NCBI RefSeq assembly: GCF_900188125.1
Contig: NZ_FZOW01000027.1
Span: forward strand, 1-60,460
Direction: 5' to 3'
Length of the DNA stretch: 60,460 nt
From: Rhodococcoides kyotonense
GTDB lineage: Bacteria > Actinomycetota > Actinomycetes > Mycobacteriales > Mycobacteriaceae
The notes beneath the pieces were generated by a model that had not been told where the DNA came from, searched no databases, and saw only the letters and a list, made by a program, of their open reading frames with translations. Positions 35,291 to 44,438 of this stretch are shown here, piece by piece. The position numbers were made by a program, and so were the translations under genes. Each line of letters begins with the position of its first letter. The first letter of the stretch is position 1.

Positions 35291-35763
35291 CCACGCGACA
35301 CCCAATCAGCGCCTGCGGCTCTGAGCTTCTGTTCATCCACGTCGCGAATGTCCACCGGATCGCTACTGCTCGTATCGATTTGGCACTTCGTGTTCACGGC
35401 CTTCGTAACCAGACCTACGGCTTGCTGGCAGTGACGTGCTCCAGCAAAGGAGGAATCGACCAACGCAGGGCCGCATGCGAACTCGGTCTCGACTTACGCC
35501 AGATCAACTCTCTCGCCGATGAGCTCGAGGAAGCAGGCTTGGTGACGCGATCACGGGGTGCACATGATCGTCGGTGCCGAACCATCATCTCGACGCCGCG
35601 GGGTCAAGACCGGCGTTTGTTGGCTGAAGAACTGGTGCGCACGACTACCGCGGACATCTTCGAGCATTGCTCGCCCGAGGCCATGGCCACTCGTGGATCA
35701 GCGTTTGCCGGGGGCGACTCGGACAAGGTCCGACGTGACCCGCGTGATCACGGTTTGACCTGA
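35287..35763 (+). CDS. MarR-family transcriptional regulator, possibly with frameshifted C-terminus
   Basis: This is a 158-residue protein with a winged helix typical of MarR: QTYGLLAVTCSSKGGIDQ, the recognition helix LDLRQINSLADELEEAGLV and the wing with GAHDRRCRTIISTPRG. It starts at GTG 35287, overlapping the small ORF. The last 25 residues (after SPEAMAT) are Gly/Asp/Arg-rich and not MarR-like. The +1 frame reads LVDQRLPGATRT there, which looks more like the usual C-terminal helix. A recent frameshift or sequencing error near 35690 is possible. Expected role is repressor of nearby genes such as the MFS gene. Confidence 0.7.
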   Translation: MTTRHPISACGSELLFIHVANVHRIATARIDLALRVHGLRNQTYGLLAVTCSSKGGIDQRRAACELGLDLRQINSLADELEEAGLVTRSRGAHDRRCRTIISTPRGQDRRLLAEELVRTTTADIFEHCSPEAMATRGSAFAGGDSDKVRRDPRDHGLT

Positions 35764-36577
35764 CGCCACACGGTTTCGTAGGCAACACCTTTTAGTTCGT
35801 ATCGAGAAAGTGTCGGTGTGAGCTGCGACGTGGAAACGGCGTACAGCCGCTTCGTACGAATCGATGACGAAGCGACGGGATAGGGGTCGAGGCAACGCTT
35901 CGTGTCATGACCTTCGCTCCCACCCACGACCTACTGAACGTGGCGTTCCTCAGTAAGGATTGAGCCAATCGATATCGGCCTCACTCGAGCTCGGTAACGA
36001 ACCAAACGAGATCGACTCTTTCAGCGACGAATTCGACAGTCCACTTCGGTCGCATCGCTTCATTCTGGGAGAAACCCGCAATCGTCATCATCAACACGCC
36101 GACACTGCGGGCTCGAGGCCGACTCTGCTAGCTGAACAACCTATTCGGTGCATTCACGTTGGACATGCTTCGAGCATCGATTGCTAGAGCTCCTGCCAAC
36201 ACTTTCTCTGCGTGAAGCGGGGCCGCGCCGACACCGCGTTTAGCTGATCCTGCCGAGCATTGCTATCCTCGACCCGACGATGTACAGCGCGACTGATTCG
36301 GTGGCGAACCGACCGCAGCAGGAAGCGCTGGAAGCGGTGTGACTGGTGGCGAGCATCGTCGCGAAAGCACTCCCCACTCGGATGCGGAAACCAGCTACCC
36401 AAGGATGCGCTGCCGCACCCGGCTCTTGGGGCAACCGCGGGTCGCGCCATCGCGGCGAGGGGCGCAAATCGCTGTGGCAGTTGAGGTCTGAGCCCTGCCT
36501 GGGTTGACAGTCCTCGACGGACGACCGGGCGGTACTCGGTTGTCGCGCTGCCGTTCGGCGTGAAGTGTGGGAATATT
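35764..36577. other. Intergenic stretch without a supported gene
   Basis: About 810 bp between the MarR gene and the ABC operon. Short frames exist on both strands, for example 35960-36187 plus and 36240-36584 minus, but none has a ribosome site with family-like sequence. A TTGACA at 36504-36509 and the AT-rich gaatattc at 36571-36578 may belong to the downstream promoter. Decayed genes cannot be excluded. Confidence 0.5.
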
Positions 36578-36607
36578 CGTTCATCTGAACAAGTGCTCAG
36601 ATGAACG
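36578..36607. promoter_or_regulatory. Perfect 11-bp inverted repeat before the nickel/peptide-type ABC operon
   Basis: cgttcatctga / tcagatgaacg with an 8-nt spacer lies between an AT-rich -10-like gaatattc and the GAAGGAGG ribosome site of the receptor gene. The position and size fit an operator for a TetR-type dimer. It could instead fold as a hairpin in the 5' leader and hide the ribosome site. Confidence 0.6.
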
Positions 36608-36618
36608 AAGGAGGGTCG

Positions 36619-38238
36619 ATGGTTCGGTCAGGACTGGCTGTGGGCGCTGCATCCGCGTGTGTTCTCGCGCTGGCGGCGTGCAGCGCGCCGACGAGCTCGT
36701 CGGGCTCGTCGGGCTCGTCGCCCCAGGACGGTCTCGTTCTCGCGGACGGTTACGAACTCGGTGGCTACAACCCGATCGCCGGCTACGGTGCCGCAGGCGA
36801 AGCCAAGATGTACGACGGTCTGCTGAAACTCGACGGAGGCGAGGGCCTGCCCGGGTTCGAACCATCCCTCGCGGCGGAACTTCCGAACGCGAACGCCGGC
36901 GCGACGGTGTGGACGGTTCCGCTTCGTACGGGCGTCACGTTCTCCGACGGGTCCGAGTTCGACGCCGCGGATGTCGTCGCCACGTACGACGCCATCCTCG
37001 ACCCGGCGTCGGCATCGGAGGCGCGGTCGTCGTTCGACATGATCACCGATGTCACTGCGCTCGACCCGCAGACGGTCGAGTTCCGACTTGCCTACCCGTA
37101 TTCGGCCTTTCCGACCAAGCTGCTGATCGGGATCGTGCCGTCGGAATCGGTTGCCGCGCCTGGCCTCGCTGCCGAATCCAGCCTGAACACAGCGCCGATC
37201 GGGACAGGTCCGTACACGCTCGTCGACCTGTCGCCGGAACGAGCAGTGTTCGAGGCCAACGAGAACTACTTCGGTGGAGCACCGGAAGTGAAGAAACTGA
37301 CGTTGCTGTACGTGCCGGACGACAACACTCGCGCACAACGGATGGCAGCCGGGGAGCTCGACGGAACGAACCTTCCGCCGCTGCTCGCCGAGACTCTCGA
37401 CGGAAACAGCGGAATGTCGTTGACGGCCAACACGTCTGCGGATTGGCGAGGGGTGTCCCTGCCGACGAACAATCCCGTCGCCGGTGACAAGACCGTACGA
37501 ATGGCACTGAACTTCGCCGCGAACCGGCAATCGATGGTCGACAACATACTCGGCGGACACGGCCGGGCCGCGGCGACGCCGATTCCCGAGGTGTACGGCG
37601 ATGCGTACGAGCCGACAGCGGTGTTTCCCTACGATCCGGCCGAGGCGAAGCGGCTCCTGACCGAGGCCGGGTGGGTCGACGGGCCCGACGGCATTCGCGT
37701 CAAGGACGGTGTGCGTGCGGAGTTCTCGATCATGTACAACGCGTCGGACACGGTGCGACGAGATCTGGCGCAAGCATTCGCATCCGATGCATTGGCCGTC
37801 GGCGTCGAGGTGAATCTCGAGGCTCTCTCCTGGGATCGGATCGACCCGCGCATTTCGTACGACGCGACGCTCCTGGGCGGCGGATCCGAACCGTACGACC
37901 CGGACACGCAGGCGTACAACGCACTCGACTCCGAATTCCTGAAGCCGGGCGTCGGAAGTCTCTACGACAACGCGAGCGACTACTCGAACCCGGCTGTCGA
38001 CGCGGCCCTCGAGACGGGACGCCGTAGCCTCGACCCGGCCGAACGCGACGCCGCCTACCGGGCCATGCAGCGCTCCTACGTCGACGATCCCGGTTATGTC
38101 TACCTGGTGTTCCTCGACCACACGTACGTGTCCAAGGACTCGGAGTGGACGCAGTCCGGACCGATCCTCGAACCGCACGCGCACGGTGTGACATGGGGAC
38201 CCTGGTGGTCGCTGCAGACGTGGACGAGGCAGTCGTGA
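36619..38238 (+). CDS. ABC transporter substrate-binding lipoprotein, nickel/peptide family (SBP4)
   Basis: This is a 539-residue lipoprotein with the lipobox LAAC and lipidated Cys21, followed by a Ser/Gly-rich tether. SBP_bac_5 features are WTVPLRTGVTFSDGSEF, GTGPYTLVDLSPER and VRMALNFAANRQSMVD. ATG 36619 is chosen because AAGGAGG lies 6 nt upstream; an ATG at 36601 precedes that ribosome site. It starts an operon of receptor, two permeases and two separate ATPases, the layout of nickel/metallophore and opine importers. A histidine pair EPHAHG sits near the C-terminus. No regulator gene adjoins it, but an inverted repeat covers its leader. Confidence 0.9.
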   Translation: MVRSGLAVGAASACVLALAACSAPTSSSGSSGSSPQDGLVLADGYELGGYNPIAGYGAAGEAKMYDGLLKLDGGEGLPGFEPSLAAELPNANAGATVWTVPLRTGVTFSDGSEFDAADVVATYDAILDPASASEARSSFDMITDVTALDPQTVEFRLAYPYSAFPTKLLIGIVPSESVAAPGLAAESSLNTAPIGTGPYTLVDLSPERAVFEANENYFGGAPEVKKLTLLYVPDDNTRAQRMAAGELDGTNLPPLLAETLDGNSGMSLTANTSADWRGVSLPTNNPVAGDKTVRMALNFAANRQSMVDNILGGHGRAAATPIPEVYGDAYEPTAVFPYDPAEAKRLLTEAGWVDGPDGIRVKDGVRAEFSIMYNASDTVRRDLAQAFASDALAVGVEVNLEALSWDRIDPRISYDATLLGGGSEPYDPDTQAYNALDSEFLKPGVGSLYDNASDYSNPAVDAALETGRRSLDPAERDAAYRAMQRSYVDDPGYVYLVFLDHTYVSKDSEWTQSGPILEPHAHGVTWGPWWSLQTWTRQS

Positions 38239-39269
38239 CGGCCACGATCGCGCGGCCCGACGCGACGGCAACTGCGCGGCACGATCCGAACACGCGTCGT
38301 CGCGGAATTCTCGCGATGATCGGACGGCGGCTGTTGTTCGTCGTTCCGGTATGTGCGGCTGTCTCCGCCGGGTTGTTCGCAGCCGCGTCGGTATCGCCGT
38401 TCGACCCCCTCGTCTCCTACCTCGGAGTTCGGTACACGACGACGTCGGATGCCGACAAGCAGTTGATCGCCGAGCAACTCGGCTTGGATCAGCCCTGGTA
38501 CACGACATATTGGCAGTGGTTGCATGGCGTGTTCACCGGCGACTTGGGAATGTCGCGGTCGTTCGGGCAGTCCGTCGCCGAGATGCTGACCGAACGCGCA
38601 CCCTGGACGTTGCTGCTCGCCGGCGTCGGATTGGCACTTGCGGTGACGGTGGCGTTGGTGCTGGGCGTCGTCGCCGGGATTCGTAGCGGGGGACTGCTCG
38701 ACCGGACGATCACTGCTCTGTGCATCACGATTCAGGGCCTGCCGCCGTTCGTGCTCTCGCTCGGTGCGATCGCCTTGTTCGCACTCGGCCTCGGCTGGCT
38801 GCCCGTCGCAGGGCTGACGGACGCGGGCGCTGACCCCACGGTCGGCGGGGTGCTTCGGCACCTGGCTCTTCCGGTGGCGGTGCTCGCTCTGTCGCAGTCG
38901 CCGTGGTTGCTGCTGGCAGTTCGTGAATCCGTGTCGGTCTCACGCGGAGAGGATTTCGTCGCCGGAGCCGTCTCGCGTGGGATTCCGGCAGCGACGATCA
39001 CGCGGCGGCACATCGTGCCGACGTCGCTTGCCCCGTTCGTCAACGTCGTCGGCGTGCGGTTGCCGGAACTCGTCGTCGGGGCCGTCCTCGTCGAGGAAGT
39101 GTTCTCGTGGCCAGGAATCGCCGGGGCCATAGTGCAATCCGCGCGAGATCTGGACATGGCACTACTCGCGTTCTTGACCGTGGGTACGACACTGGCGGTG
39201 CTTCTCGGCTCGCTTCTCGCCGATGTGGTCGTCGCGCTTCTGGATCCGCGGGTGAAGACCGATGGATAG
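38235..39269 (+). CDS. ABC transporter permease, NikB/DppB type
   Basis: This is a 344-residue permease with about six helices after a 30-residue cytoplasmic leader. Markers are EQLGLDQPWYTTYWQWLHGV, GDLGMSRSFGQSV and an EAA loop around GAVSRGIPAATITRRHIVP. The GTG at 38235 overlaps the receptor stop (GTGA). It pairs with the next permease, whose start lies 8 bp inside this gene. Confidence 0.9.
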   Translation: MTATIARPDATATARHDPNTRRRGILAMIGRRLLFVVPVCAAVSAGLFAAASVSPFDPLVSYLGVRYTTTSDADKQLIAEQLGLDQPWYTTYWQWLHGVFTGDLGMSRSFGQSVAEMLTERAPWTLLLAGVGLALAVTVALVLGVVAGIRSGGLLDRTITALCITIQGLPPFVLSLGAIALFALGLGWLPVAGLTDAGADPTVGGVLRHLALPVAVLALSQSPWLLLAVRESVSVSRGEDFVAGAVSRGIPAATITRRHIVPTSLAPFVNVVGVRLPELVVGAVLVEEVFSWPGIAGAIVQSARDLDMALLAFLTVGTTLAVLLGSLLADVVVALLDPRVKTDG

Positions 39270-40083
39270 ACGCAGGCTCGTTATCGCCGGTACGGTTCTG
39301 GCCGCTCTTGCGCTGTACGCGATCCTCGTGCCGTGGCTGTCGGGAGTCGACGATCGCGTCACGGATTTCGCGGCAGCCAGGCAAGGACCGTCGATGTCGC
39401 ATTGGTTCGGTACCGACTCGGCAGGCCGAGATCTGTTCGTACGCAGCGCCGCAGCCATCCGAACGTCATTGCTGATCGCGGCCGCGTGCGCGCTGCTGGC
39501 GACGGTGATCGGAGCCGCGGTCGGCACGATCGCAGGGCTGTGGGGAGGCTGGGTCGACCGCATCGTCATGCGCAGTACGGACGCGATCAACGCGCTGCCA
39601 CACCTGCTGCTCGGGATCGTCATCGTCGCGATGTTTCGCGGTAGCCTCGTCGCGATCGTACTGTCGATCGCGCTGACCCACTGGACGCAGGTCGCGCGCA
39701 TCGTGCGCTCGGAAATATTGGGACTGCGCGGACGACCCTACGTCGACGCCGCGATACTCGCGGGGGCACGGCGCACGCACGTCGTCACCACGCACATGGT
39801 CCCCGCGATCCTTCCGCAAGCCCTCATCGCTGTCGTTCTGCTTCTGCCGCACGCGATCTGGCACGAGTCGACCCTGTCCTTCCTCGGCTTCGGACTGCCG
39901 CCGCACGAGCCGAGCCTCGGAACCCTGTTGTCCGAAGCGCGAAGCTCGCTGCTTCTCGGCGGTTGGTGGACCCTTGTCTTCCCCGCCGGAATTCTCGTTC
40001 TGGCAACGGTGTCGGTGGCCGTCGCCGGCTCGTCGCTGCGTGCCGCGATCGTGCCGCCCAAGCCCTCGGAGCTACGACTGTGA
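39262..40083 (+). CDS. ABC transporter permease, NikC/DppC type
   Basis: This is a 273-residue permease with about six helices. DppC-type landmarks are GTDSAGRDLFVRSAAAIR and the EAA loop AILAGARRTHVVTTHMVP, then FLGFGLPPHEPSLGTLL. It overlaps the gene before by 8 bp and the ATPase after by 4 bp (GTGA), so the operon is tightly coupled. Confidence 0.9.
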   Translation: MDRRRLVIAGTVLAALALYAILVPWLSGVDDRVTDFAAARQGPSMSHWFGTDSAGRDLFVRSAAAIRTSLLIAAACALLATVIGAAVGTIAGLWGGWVDRIVMRSTDAINALPHLLLGIVIVAMFRGSLVAIVLSIALTHWTQVARIVRSEILGLRGRPYVDAAILAGARRTHVVTTHMVPAILPQALIAVVLLLPHAIWHESTLSFLGFGLPPHEPSLGTLLSEARSSLLLGGWWTLVFPAGILVLATVSVAVAGSSLRAAIVPPKPSELRL

Positions 40084-40991
40084 CTGCATTGACGATCGAC
40101 GACTTGACTGTCCGAATCCCACTGGGCGACGGCACGACCGTACACGCCGCGACCGGCGTGAATCTGGAAGTCCCGGCGGGGACGGTCACGGCGTTGGTCG
40201 GTGAATCCGGTTGCGGGAAATCGATTCTCGCGGCGGCAGTGATGGCGATGTTGCCCGCGGAGGCGACGGTGTCGGGCTCGATCACGGTCGAGACCGAGGA
40301 TCGAACCGTCGATGTCTTCTCCGACACCGGCTTCCGAGGCCGCGACGTCGCGTTGATCCCACAGTCCGCGTCGTCCTACCTGACGCCGGTGCGTACGGCA
40401 CGGTCACAGATCGACGAGACCATCCGAGTGCTGGGGTCGTGTCGACGGTGCGACGACCTCGCGCGCACTGTCGGTCTCGACCCGCACGACCTCGATCTGT
40501 ATCCACACGAACTGTCCGGAGGTATGGCGCAGCGTGTCGCGATCGCGGGTGCGCTCGTCGGTGATCCCGCAGTGATCGTCGCCGACGAGCCGACGGCGAA
40601 CCTCGACGGCGAGTCGACGGACCGGATCCTGCATCTGCTGCGGCGATGCGCCGACGACGGGGCAGCCGTCCTGCTGATCACGCACGATCTGTCATCGCTC
40701 ATGCGGACGGCCGTCGCGGATCGAGTCGCCGTGATGTACGCGTCGCGCATCATGGAAACCGGCCCTGCGGCACTGGTTCTGGACGAGCCCCTGCACGACT
40801 ACACCCAGGATCTGGTGAATGCCTTGCCGTCGCGTGGTCTGAATCCCATGCCGGGTACGCCGCCACAGCTGACCGATCTACCGGACGAGTGCGTCTACCA
40901 CCTACGTAGACCGGGCACGCTCATGTCCGGTGGACCGACCGAACTGGTGACCGTCGGAAACAGGTCGTACCGAACGAGACTGAGCGCATGA
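40080..40991 (+). CDS. ABC transporter ATP-binding protein, NikD type
   Basis: This is a 303-residue ATPase with Walker A GESGCGKS, Q-loop LIPQSASSYLTP, signature LSGGMAQRV, Walker B VIVADEP and H-loop LITHD. The C-terminal region has one cysteine (DECVYHLRRPG) where oligopeptide ATPases usually carry a Cys-rich motif, so an iron-sulfur site is unlikely. It starts at GTG 40080, overlapping the permease stop. Confidence 0.9.
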   Translation: MTALTIDDLTVRIPLGDGTTVHAATGVNLEVPAGTVTALVGESGCGKSILAAAVMAMLPAEATVSGSITVETEDRTVDVFSDTGFRGRDVALIPQSASSYLTPVRTARSQIDETIRVLGSCRRCDDLARTVGLDPHDLDLYPHELSGGMAQRVAIAGALVGDPAVIVADEPTANLDGESTDRILHLLRRCADDGAAVLLITHDLSSLMRTAVADRVAVMYASRIMETGPAALVLDEPLHDYTQDLVNALPSRGLNPMPGTPPQLTDLPDECVYHLRRPGTLMSGGPTELVTVGNRSYRTRLSA

Positions 40992-41650
40992 GTCTCGACG
41001 CAATCGGAATCACCGCGGGATATCCCGGCACGTCGCACGTACTGCAGGACGCGTCCCTGTCGGTGCCGGCAGGGGAATTGGTGGGGCTCGCCGGGCCGTC
41101 GGGATCCGGAAAGTCGACGATGGCACGGGTACTGTCGTTGCTTCTTGCGCCGCAGGCCGGAACCGTGACCATCGACGGAAGTTCCGTGCGAGGCAGCGGC
41201 TTCGGCGTGCCGTCGGACGTTCGTCGACAGGTCGCGATGCTCTTCCAGTCGCCCCGATCCGCGACGGATCCGCGAATGACGTTGCAGGCCATCATCGAAC
41301 AGCCCGCCGCGATCGCCGGCAGAGAGATCGTGGCTCGGGAACTCGCCGCTCGTGTCGGCCTGACTCCCGACCTGCTGACGCGTCGTCCGCACCAGGTCAG
41401 CGACGGCCAATTGCAGCGCGCCTGTGTGGCTCGCGCGCTCGCGCAGGAGCCGAAATACCTGATCTGCGACGAGGCGACGGCGATGCTCGACGCGGCCACG
41501 ACGGCGTCGATCATGCAGTTGATCCGGAACGAGGCAGAAGAGTCGGGAATGGGTGTTCTGCTCATCAGCCACGACACCGAACTGCTGAATGCGCTGTGCG
41601 CCCGTGTGGACGATGGCGTCCACACGGGCACAAAGTGTTCTACACCGTGA
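40988..41650 (+). CDS. ABC transporter ATP-binding protein, NikE type, short
   Basis: This is a 220-residue ATPase with Walker A GPSGSGKS, Q-loop LFQSPRSATDPR, a degenerate signature VSDGQLQRA (the usual LSGGQ glycine pair is Asp-Gly), Walker B YLICDEA and H-loop LISHD. It ends about 20 residues after the H-loop, some 40-50 residues shorter than typical NikE. It completes the five-gene importer. A perfect hairpin lies within its last codons. The weak signature and short tail suggest that one ATP site may be less active (inference). Confidence 0.87.
   Translation: MSLDAIGITAGYPGTSHVLQDASLSVPAGELVGLAGPSGSGKSTMARVLSLLLAPQAGTVTIDGSSVRGSGFGVPSDVRRQVAMLFQSPRSATDPRMTLQAIIEQPAAIAGREIVARELAARVGLTPDLLTRRPHQVSDGQLQRACVARALAQEPKYLICDEATAMLDAATTASIMQLIRNEAEESGMGVLLISHDTELLNALCARVDDGVHTGTKCSTP
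41600..41629 (+). terminator. Hairpin overlapping the 3' end of the short ATPase gene
   Basis: A perfect 13-bp inverted repeat (gcccgtgtggacg / cgtccacacgggc) with a 4-nt loop lies inside the last 17 codons of the gene, ending 21 nt before the stop region. No T-run follows directly. It is placed as a terminator for the operon facing the convergent IclR gene. Confidence 0.5.
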
Positions 41651-41776
41651 CGGTCTCGGTGCAGACGGTGAACCCGCCGTAACTGTGATCAGTAGCTGTG
41701 AGCGCCGACTATGCCCTCATAGCAACGAGAACTGGTCCGGACCACCGGCGCACACCCTTCCGAAGGGTCACGCCAC

Positions 41777-42592
41777 CTACCTCTGGTTCTCGGGTCGAGA
41801 CGCATACGTCCGGTGCGAGTCCAGATCGGTCGGCGACGTGCTTCGGATACACAACTCCTCCAGGAGTGCGGCGTACTCGGTGAAGCGGGAGTTCGACTGC
41901 GGTCCTTGGTCGCCTCGCCAAATGATCGAGATTCCACCCTCGACGAGACCGGAGGGTCCGTGCCAAGCCCGTGCGACTGCCGAACGATCAGAGTGTGACT
42001 CGCCTCTCTCTAACGCGATGCCGCTCAGGACAATTGAGTCCAACTCCGGGACAAGTGTCGTGGGGACGACGTGCGTATGTCGTGTGAGCCGTTCGAAGCT
42101 CACCGTGGCAATGAGTTCGCGCCGAAACGCCAGCAAAAGCTTCCCCAATGCATTCGCGTGCAACTGTCGGGGCAGTTCGGTGATGTTGCTGACCGTATGG
42201 ACGGGATCGGGATCTATCAGTACGAGGCGCCCGTAGACGAACAATGCACCGACAACGGCGGCGTCTACCTGCAGGCGCGCTGCATTCGCTATGTGCCGCA
42301 AGGCTGCCACGCGCGTGTTGTTCTCGTTTGCCGCGACGATCTCCGTAACACGGCTTCCTAGAGCAAATCCAGTCAGATCGTGTACCCGTACCAGGTATCC
42401 GTCGGAAACCAACATACTCAGCATTCGGTACATGGTCGGTGTCGGGACGTCAGTCATGGACACTAGCTCTTTGGCTGTGACGCCTGGCCCGCTGTGCGCG
42501 ACCGCTTCGAGGACGGTCAGTATCCGTTGAGCTGCGGCCGGCTGGCGGCCGTTGAAGACACCCGTTGGTCCACCGTCGAATACATCGGTCAT
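41777..42592 (-). CDS. IclR-family transcriptional regulator
   Basis: This is a 271-residue regulator. The winged helix (about 18-80) reads AQRILTVLEAVAHSG, VTAKELVSMTDVPTPTMYRMLSML and GYLVRVHDLTGFALGSRV, and the C-terminal effector domain includes LPRQLHANALGKLLLAF. The ATG overlaps the permease stop by 4 bp (ATGA), so it is the second gene of a permease-regulator operon. Its target is probably the permease and the divergent amidase gene, with an amide or amino acid derivative as effector (inference). Confidence 0.9.
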   Translation of the reverse strand: MTDVFDGGPTGVFNGRQPAAAQRILTVLEAVAHSGPGVTAKELVSMTDVPTPTMYRMLSMLVSDGYLVRVHDLTGFALGSRVTEIVAANENNTRVAALRHIANAARLQVDAAVVGALFVYGRLVLIDPDPVHTVSNITELPRQLHANALGKLLLAFRRELIATVSFERLTRHTHVVPTTLVPELDSIVLSGIALERGESHSDRSAVARAWHGPSGLVEGGISIIWRGDQGPQSNSRFTEYAALLEELCIRSTSPTDLDSHRTYASRPENQR

Positions 42593-44121
42593 TTCGGCTC
42601 GCGGTGCGGCGAATCCGACTGGATCTGTGCGAGATTCATCGTCGTGGGTAAAACGTCCGAAAGGTCAGCACGGCAGGTACTGGATGTAGAGACGTTCTCG
42701 GCGGCGGACGGTTTTCCGGCGAGCAAGGACACCAACACTGCTACAACGCTCGCGATCGTGATGCTGGGAAGGAACGCAGATAACCGTTCGGCGGACGAAG
42801 CCTCGATCGCGTACCAGATGGATGCGATCGCGAGAGACACCAAAGCGAACGTGCCACATACCCGTACGATCACAGACAACTCGTGAATTCGTCGCAGTAC
42901 CCGCATCGCGCATACCACGGTGATTACTGCTATGACGATCTTCGTCATCTGTGCAAGCAGAATTTCGTTCCCGCTCAACCCGCTTCGGGAGGTATCGAGC
43001 GTGTTGGTTATCAGACCGGTGCTGAACACCACGGTGGTCACCGCGATGATCGCTACGAACGGCGTCCGAAACCGTCTCGACACAGCAGCACCTCTGGACG
43101 GGAGGTTGCCGTCGAGACTCATCGCGTGGATCAGCCGTGACGCGGCGTTCAAGACCCCCAATGCGATTGCAGCCCAGGTGATCGAGAGACACATCGCCAT
43201 CAGTGTACCGAGCGCCCGCGGTACCGCTGGATCGCTGGGGTTTGCATACGCGACGAACACCAGGTCGGCCTGGCCGGTGGCGCCGAGAATCGCTGCCAGG
43301 ATGTAGAGCGGTAATGTGATGCACAACGACATTCGAATTGCCCATGTTGTGGAGGTAAGCGGCCGTTCGGCTTCTGCCCCGAAGAAGGCAACTGTTTCGT
43401 ACCCGCTAATCGCACGGATACCGAAAAATACTGCGGCTAGAAGGATGCCGATGAAATCGCTTCCCGCTGATTGCATTGTCGGTGCAACCATCGCTACGTC
43501 GATTGGGCCGATGTCGTGGAAGGCCGAGTACAGAAGCATCCCGACGATGCCAGACAGTGCGACGACTTCGGCAGCGATGAGCACACGGAATGCCCTCCGC
43601 ACTCCGATGATCAGAGTGGCGATAATGCACAGTCCGACGCAAGCCGACAGTATTAGACCAGTCGATCTGTCGTAGTCCTTGAAGTCGATGGAGTCGCCCA
43701 TCACAGCAAGGCTTTGTCCGCTTTTGTAGGTTGTGCTGATTGCAACCAGCGCGTAGCTGATCAGGAGTGCGGCGCCTGCAGTAAGCGCGGCACGGCGCCC
43801 GAAGGCCTCGAACGCGTAGCTGTAGATCGAACCCGATGCTGCTATTCGTGACGTGAGTGCACCGAGGCATAGTGCGACTCCTACCGTGATCATCACGGCA
43901 ACTATGAACCCGATTACGAAACTCGCCGGAGAGCCGGATCTCGTCGATGTGCTGACGACGCTGACCGTGACGGCGGCGGGCCCCATCGATGCGAGAGCCT
44001 GGCCGAGGAGGTCGAAGCGTGTGACCTGACTTCGGCCGAGTCTGCGCCCTGCGTGGGGAGGTGATCGATGCGGAGCCGACGTGTGCAGCGATTCGACGAC
44101 TGCACGTGTTAGGTGTTGCAT
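42589..44121 (-). CDS. APC-superfamily amino acid/polyamine permease
   Basis: This is a 510-residue membrane protein with about 12 helices. APC features are the first helix GQALASMGPAAVTVSV, IAASGSIYSYAFEAFGRRAA around helices 2-3, and GYETVAFFGAEAERP at the usual helix 6 position. About 35 residues precede helix 1, and about 50 Ser/Thr-rich residues follow the last helix. It overlaps the IclR gene and is divergent from the lipoprotein amidase. An exported amidase plus an amino-acid-type permease suggests extracellular amide hydrolysis followed by uptake (inference). Confidence 0.88.
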   Translation of the reverse strand: MQHLTRAVVESLHTSAPHRSPPHAGRRLGRSQVTRFDLLGQALASMGPAAVTVSVVSTSTRSGSPASFVIGFIVAVMITVGVALCLGALTSRIAASGSIYSYAFEAFGRRAALTAGAALLISYALVAISTTYKSGQSLAVMGDSIDFKDYDRSTGLILSACVGLCIIATLIIGVRRAFRVLIAAEVVALSGIVGMLLYSAFHDIGPIDVAMVAPTMQSAGSDFIGILLAAVFFGIRAISGYETVAFFGAEAERPLTSTTWAIRMSLCITLPLYILAAILGATGQADLVFVAYANPSDPAVPRALGTLMAMCLSITWAAIALGVLNAASRLIHAMSLDGNLPSRGAAVSRRFRTPFVAIIAVTTVVFSTGLITNTLDTSRSGLSGNEILLAQMTKIVIAVITVVCAMRVLRRIHELSVIVRVCGTFALVSLAIASIWYAIEASSAERLSAFLPSITIASVVAVLVSLLAGKPSAAENVSTSSTCRADLSDVLPTTMNLAQIQSDSPHREPK

Positions 44122-44438
44122 TAAAAGCTCCGCTCGGTCCCTGTTCGATAGTGCAGACGGAGTCTACGCAAAGTCGGTCAACGAGCTGCAACGCTTGTAT
44201 TACGCGCGGAACATTCCAAATGAGAATGCGGCGGGGGTCTGTTGGGGAGACTGCACGCGGCGGCGTGTGCAGTCTCGTTTCGAACATCTCCCGAGTTACT
44301 TCAGGGACACGAAACGGAGATGCGTGGTTCGTAGCCTGATCGTGTCGCTGACTTGGCGGCTTGACCGAATTTTTCTTTCAGTCGCGTTCATGCACGTTCG
44401 TGTCTCGAACGCGGGATTCACATGGGAGTGCCACGACA
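44122..44438. promoter_or_regulatory. Divergent region between APC permease and amidase
   Basis: 317 bp without a supported gene. It contains a 10-bp inverted repeat gagactgcac / gtgcagtctc (44247-44256 and 44267-44276) with a 10-nt loop, and a TTGACC at 44361-44366 facing the amidase without a clear -10. It presumably holds both promoters and an IclR site, but no convincing IclR palindrome was found. Confidence 0.4.

Noticed and set aside
35960..36187. 75-codon plus-strand frame after MarR
   Set aside because: TTG start without a proper ribosome spacing and no recognisable sequence; insufficient support.
36695..36720. Tandem tcgtcgggc repeat in the SBP4 gene
   Set aside because: It encodes the Ser/Gly tether after the lipidated cysteine; it is a low-complexity linker, not a CRISPR or mobile repeat.
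36628..38508. Long 626-codon minus-strand open frame opposite the SBP4 receptor
   Set aside because: Arg/Val-rich antisense shadow of a high-GC gene, with no family-like motif. The plus-strand receptor has lipobox, ribosome site and domain features.
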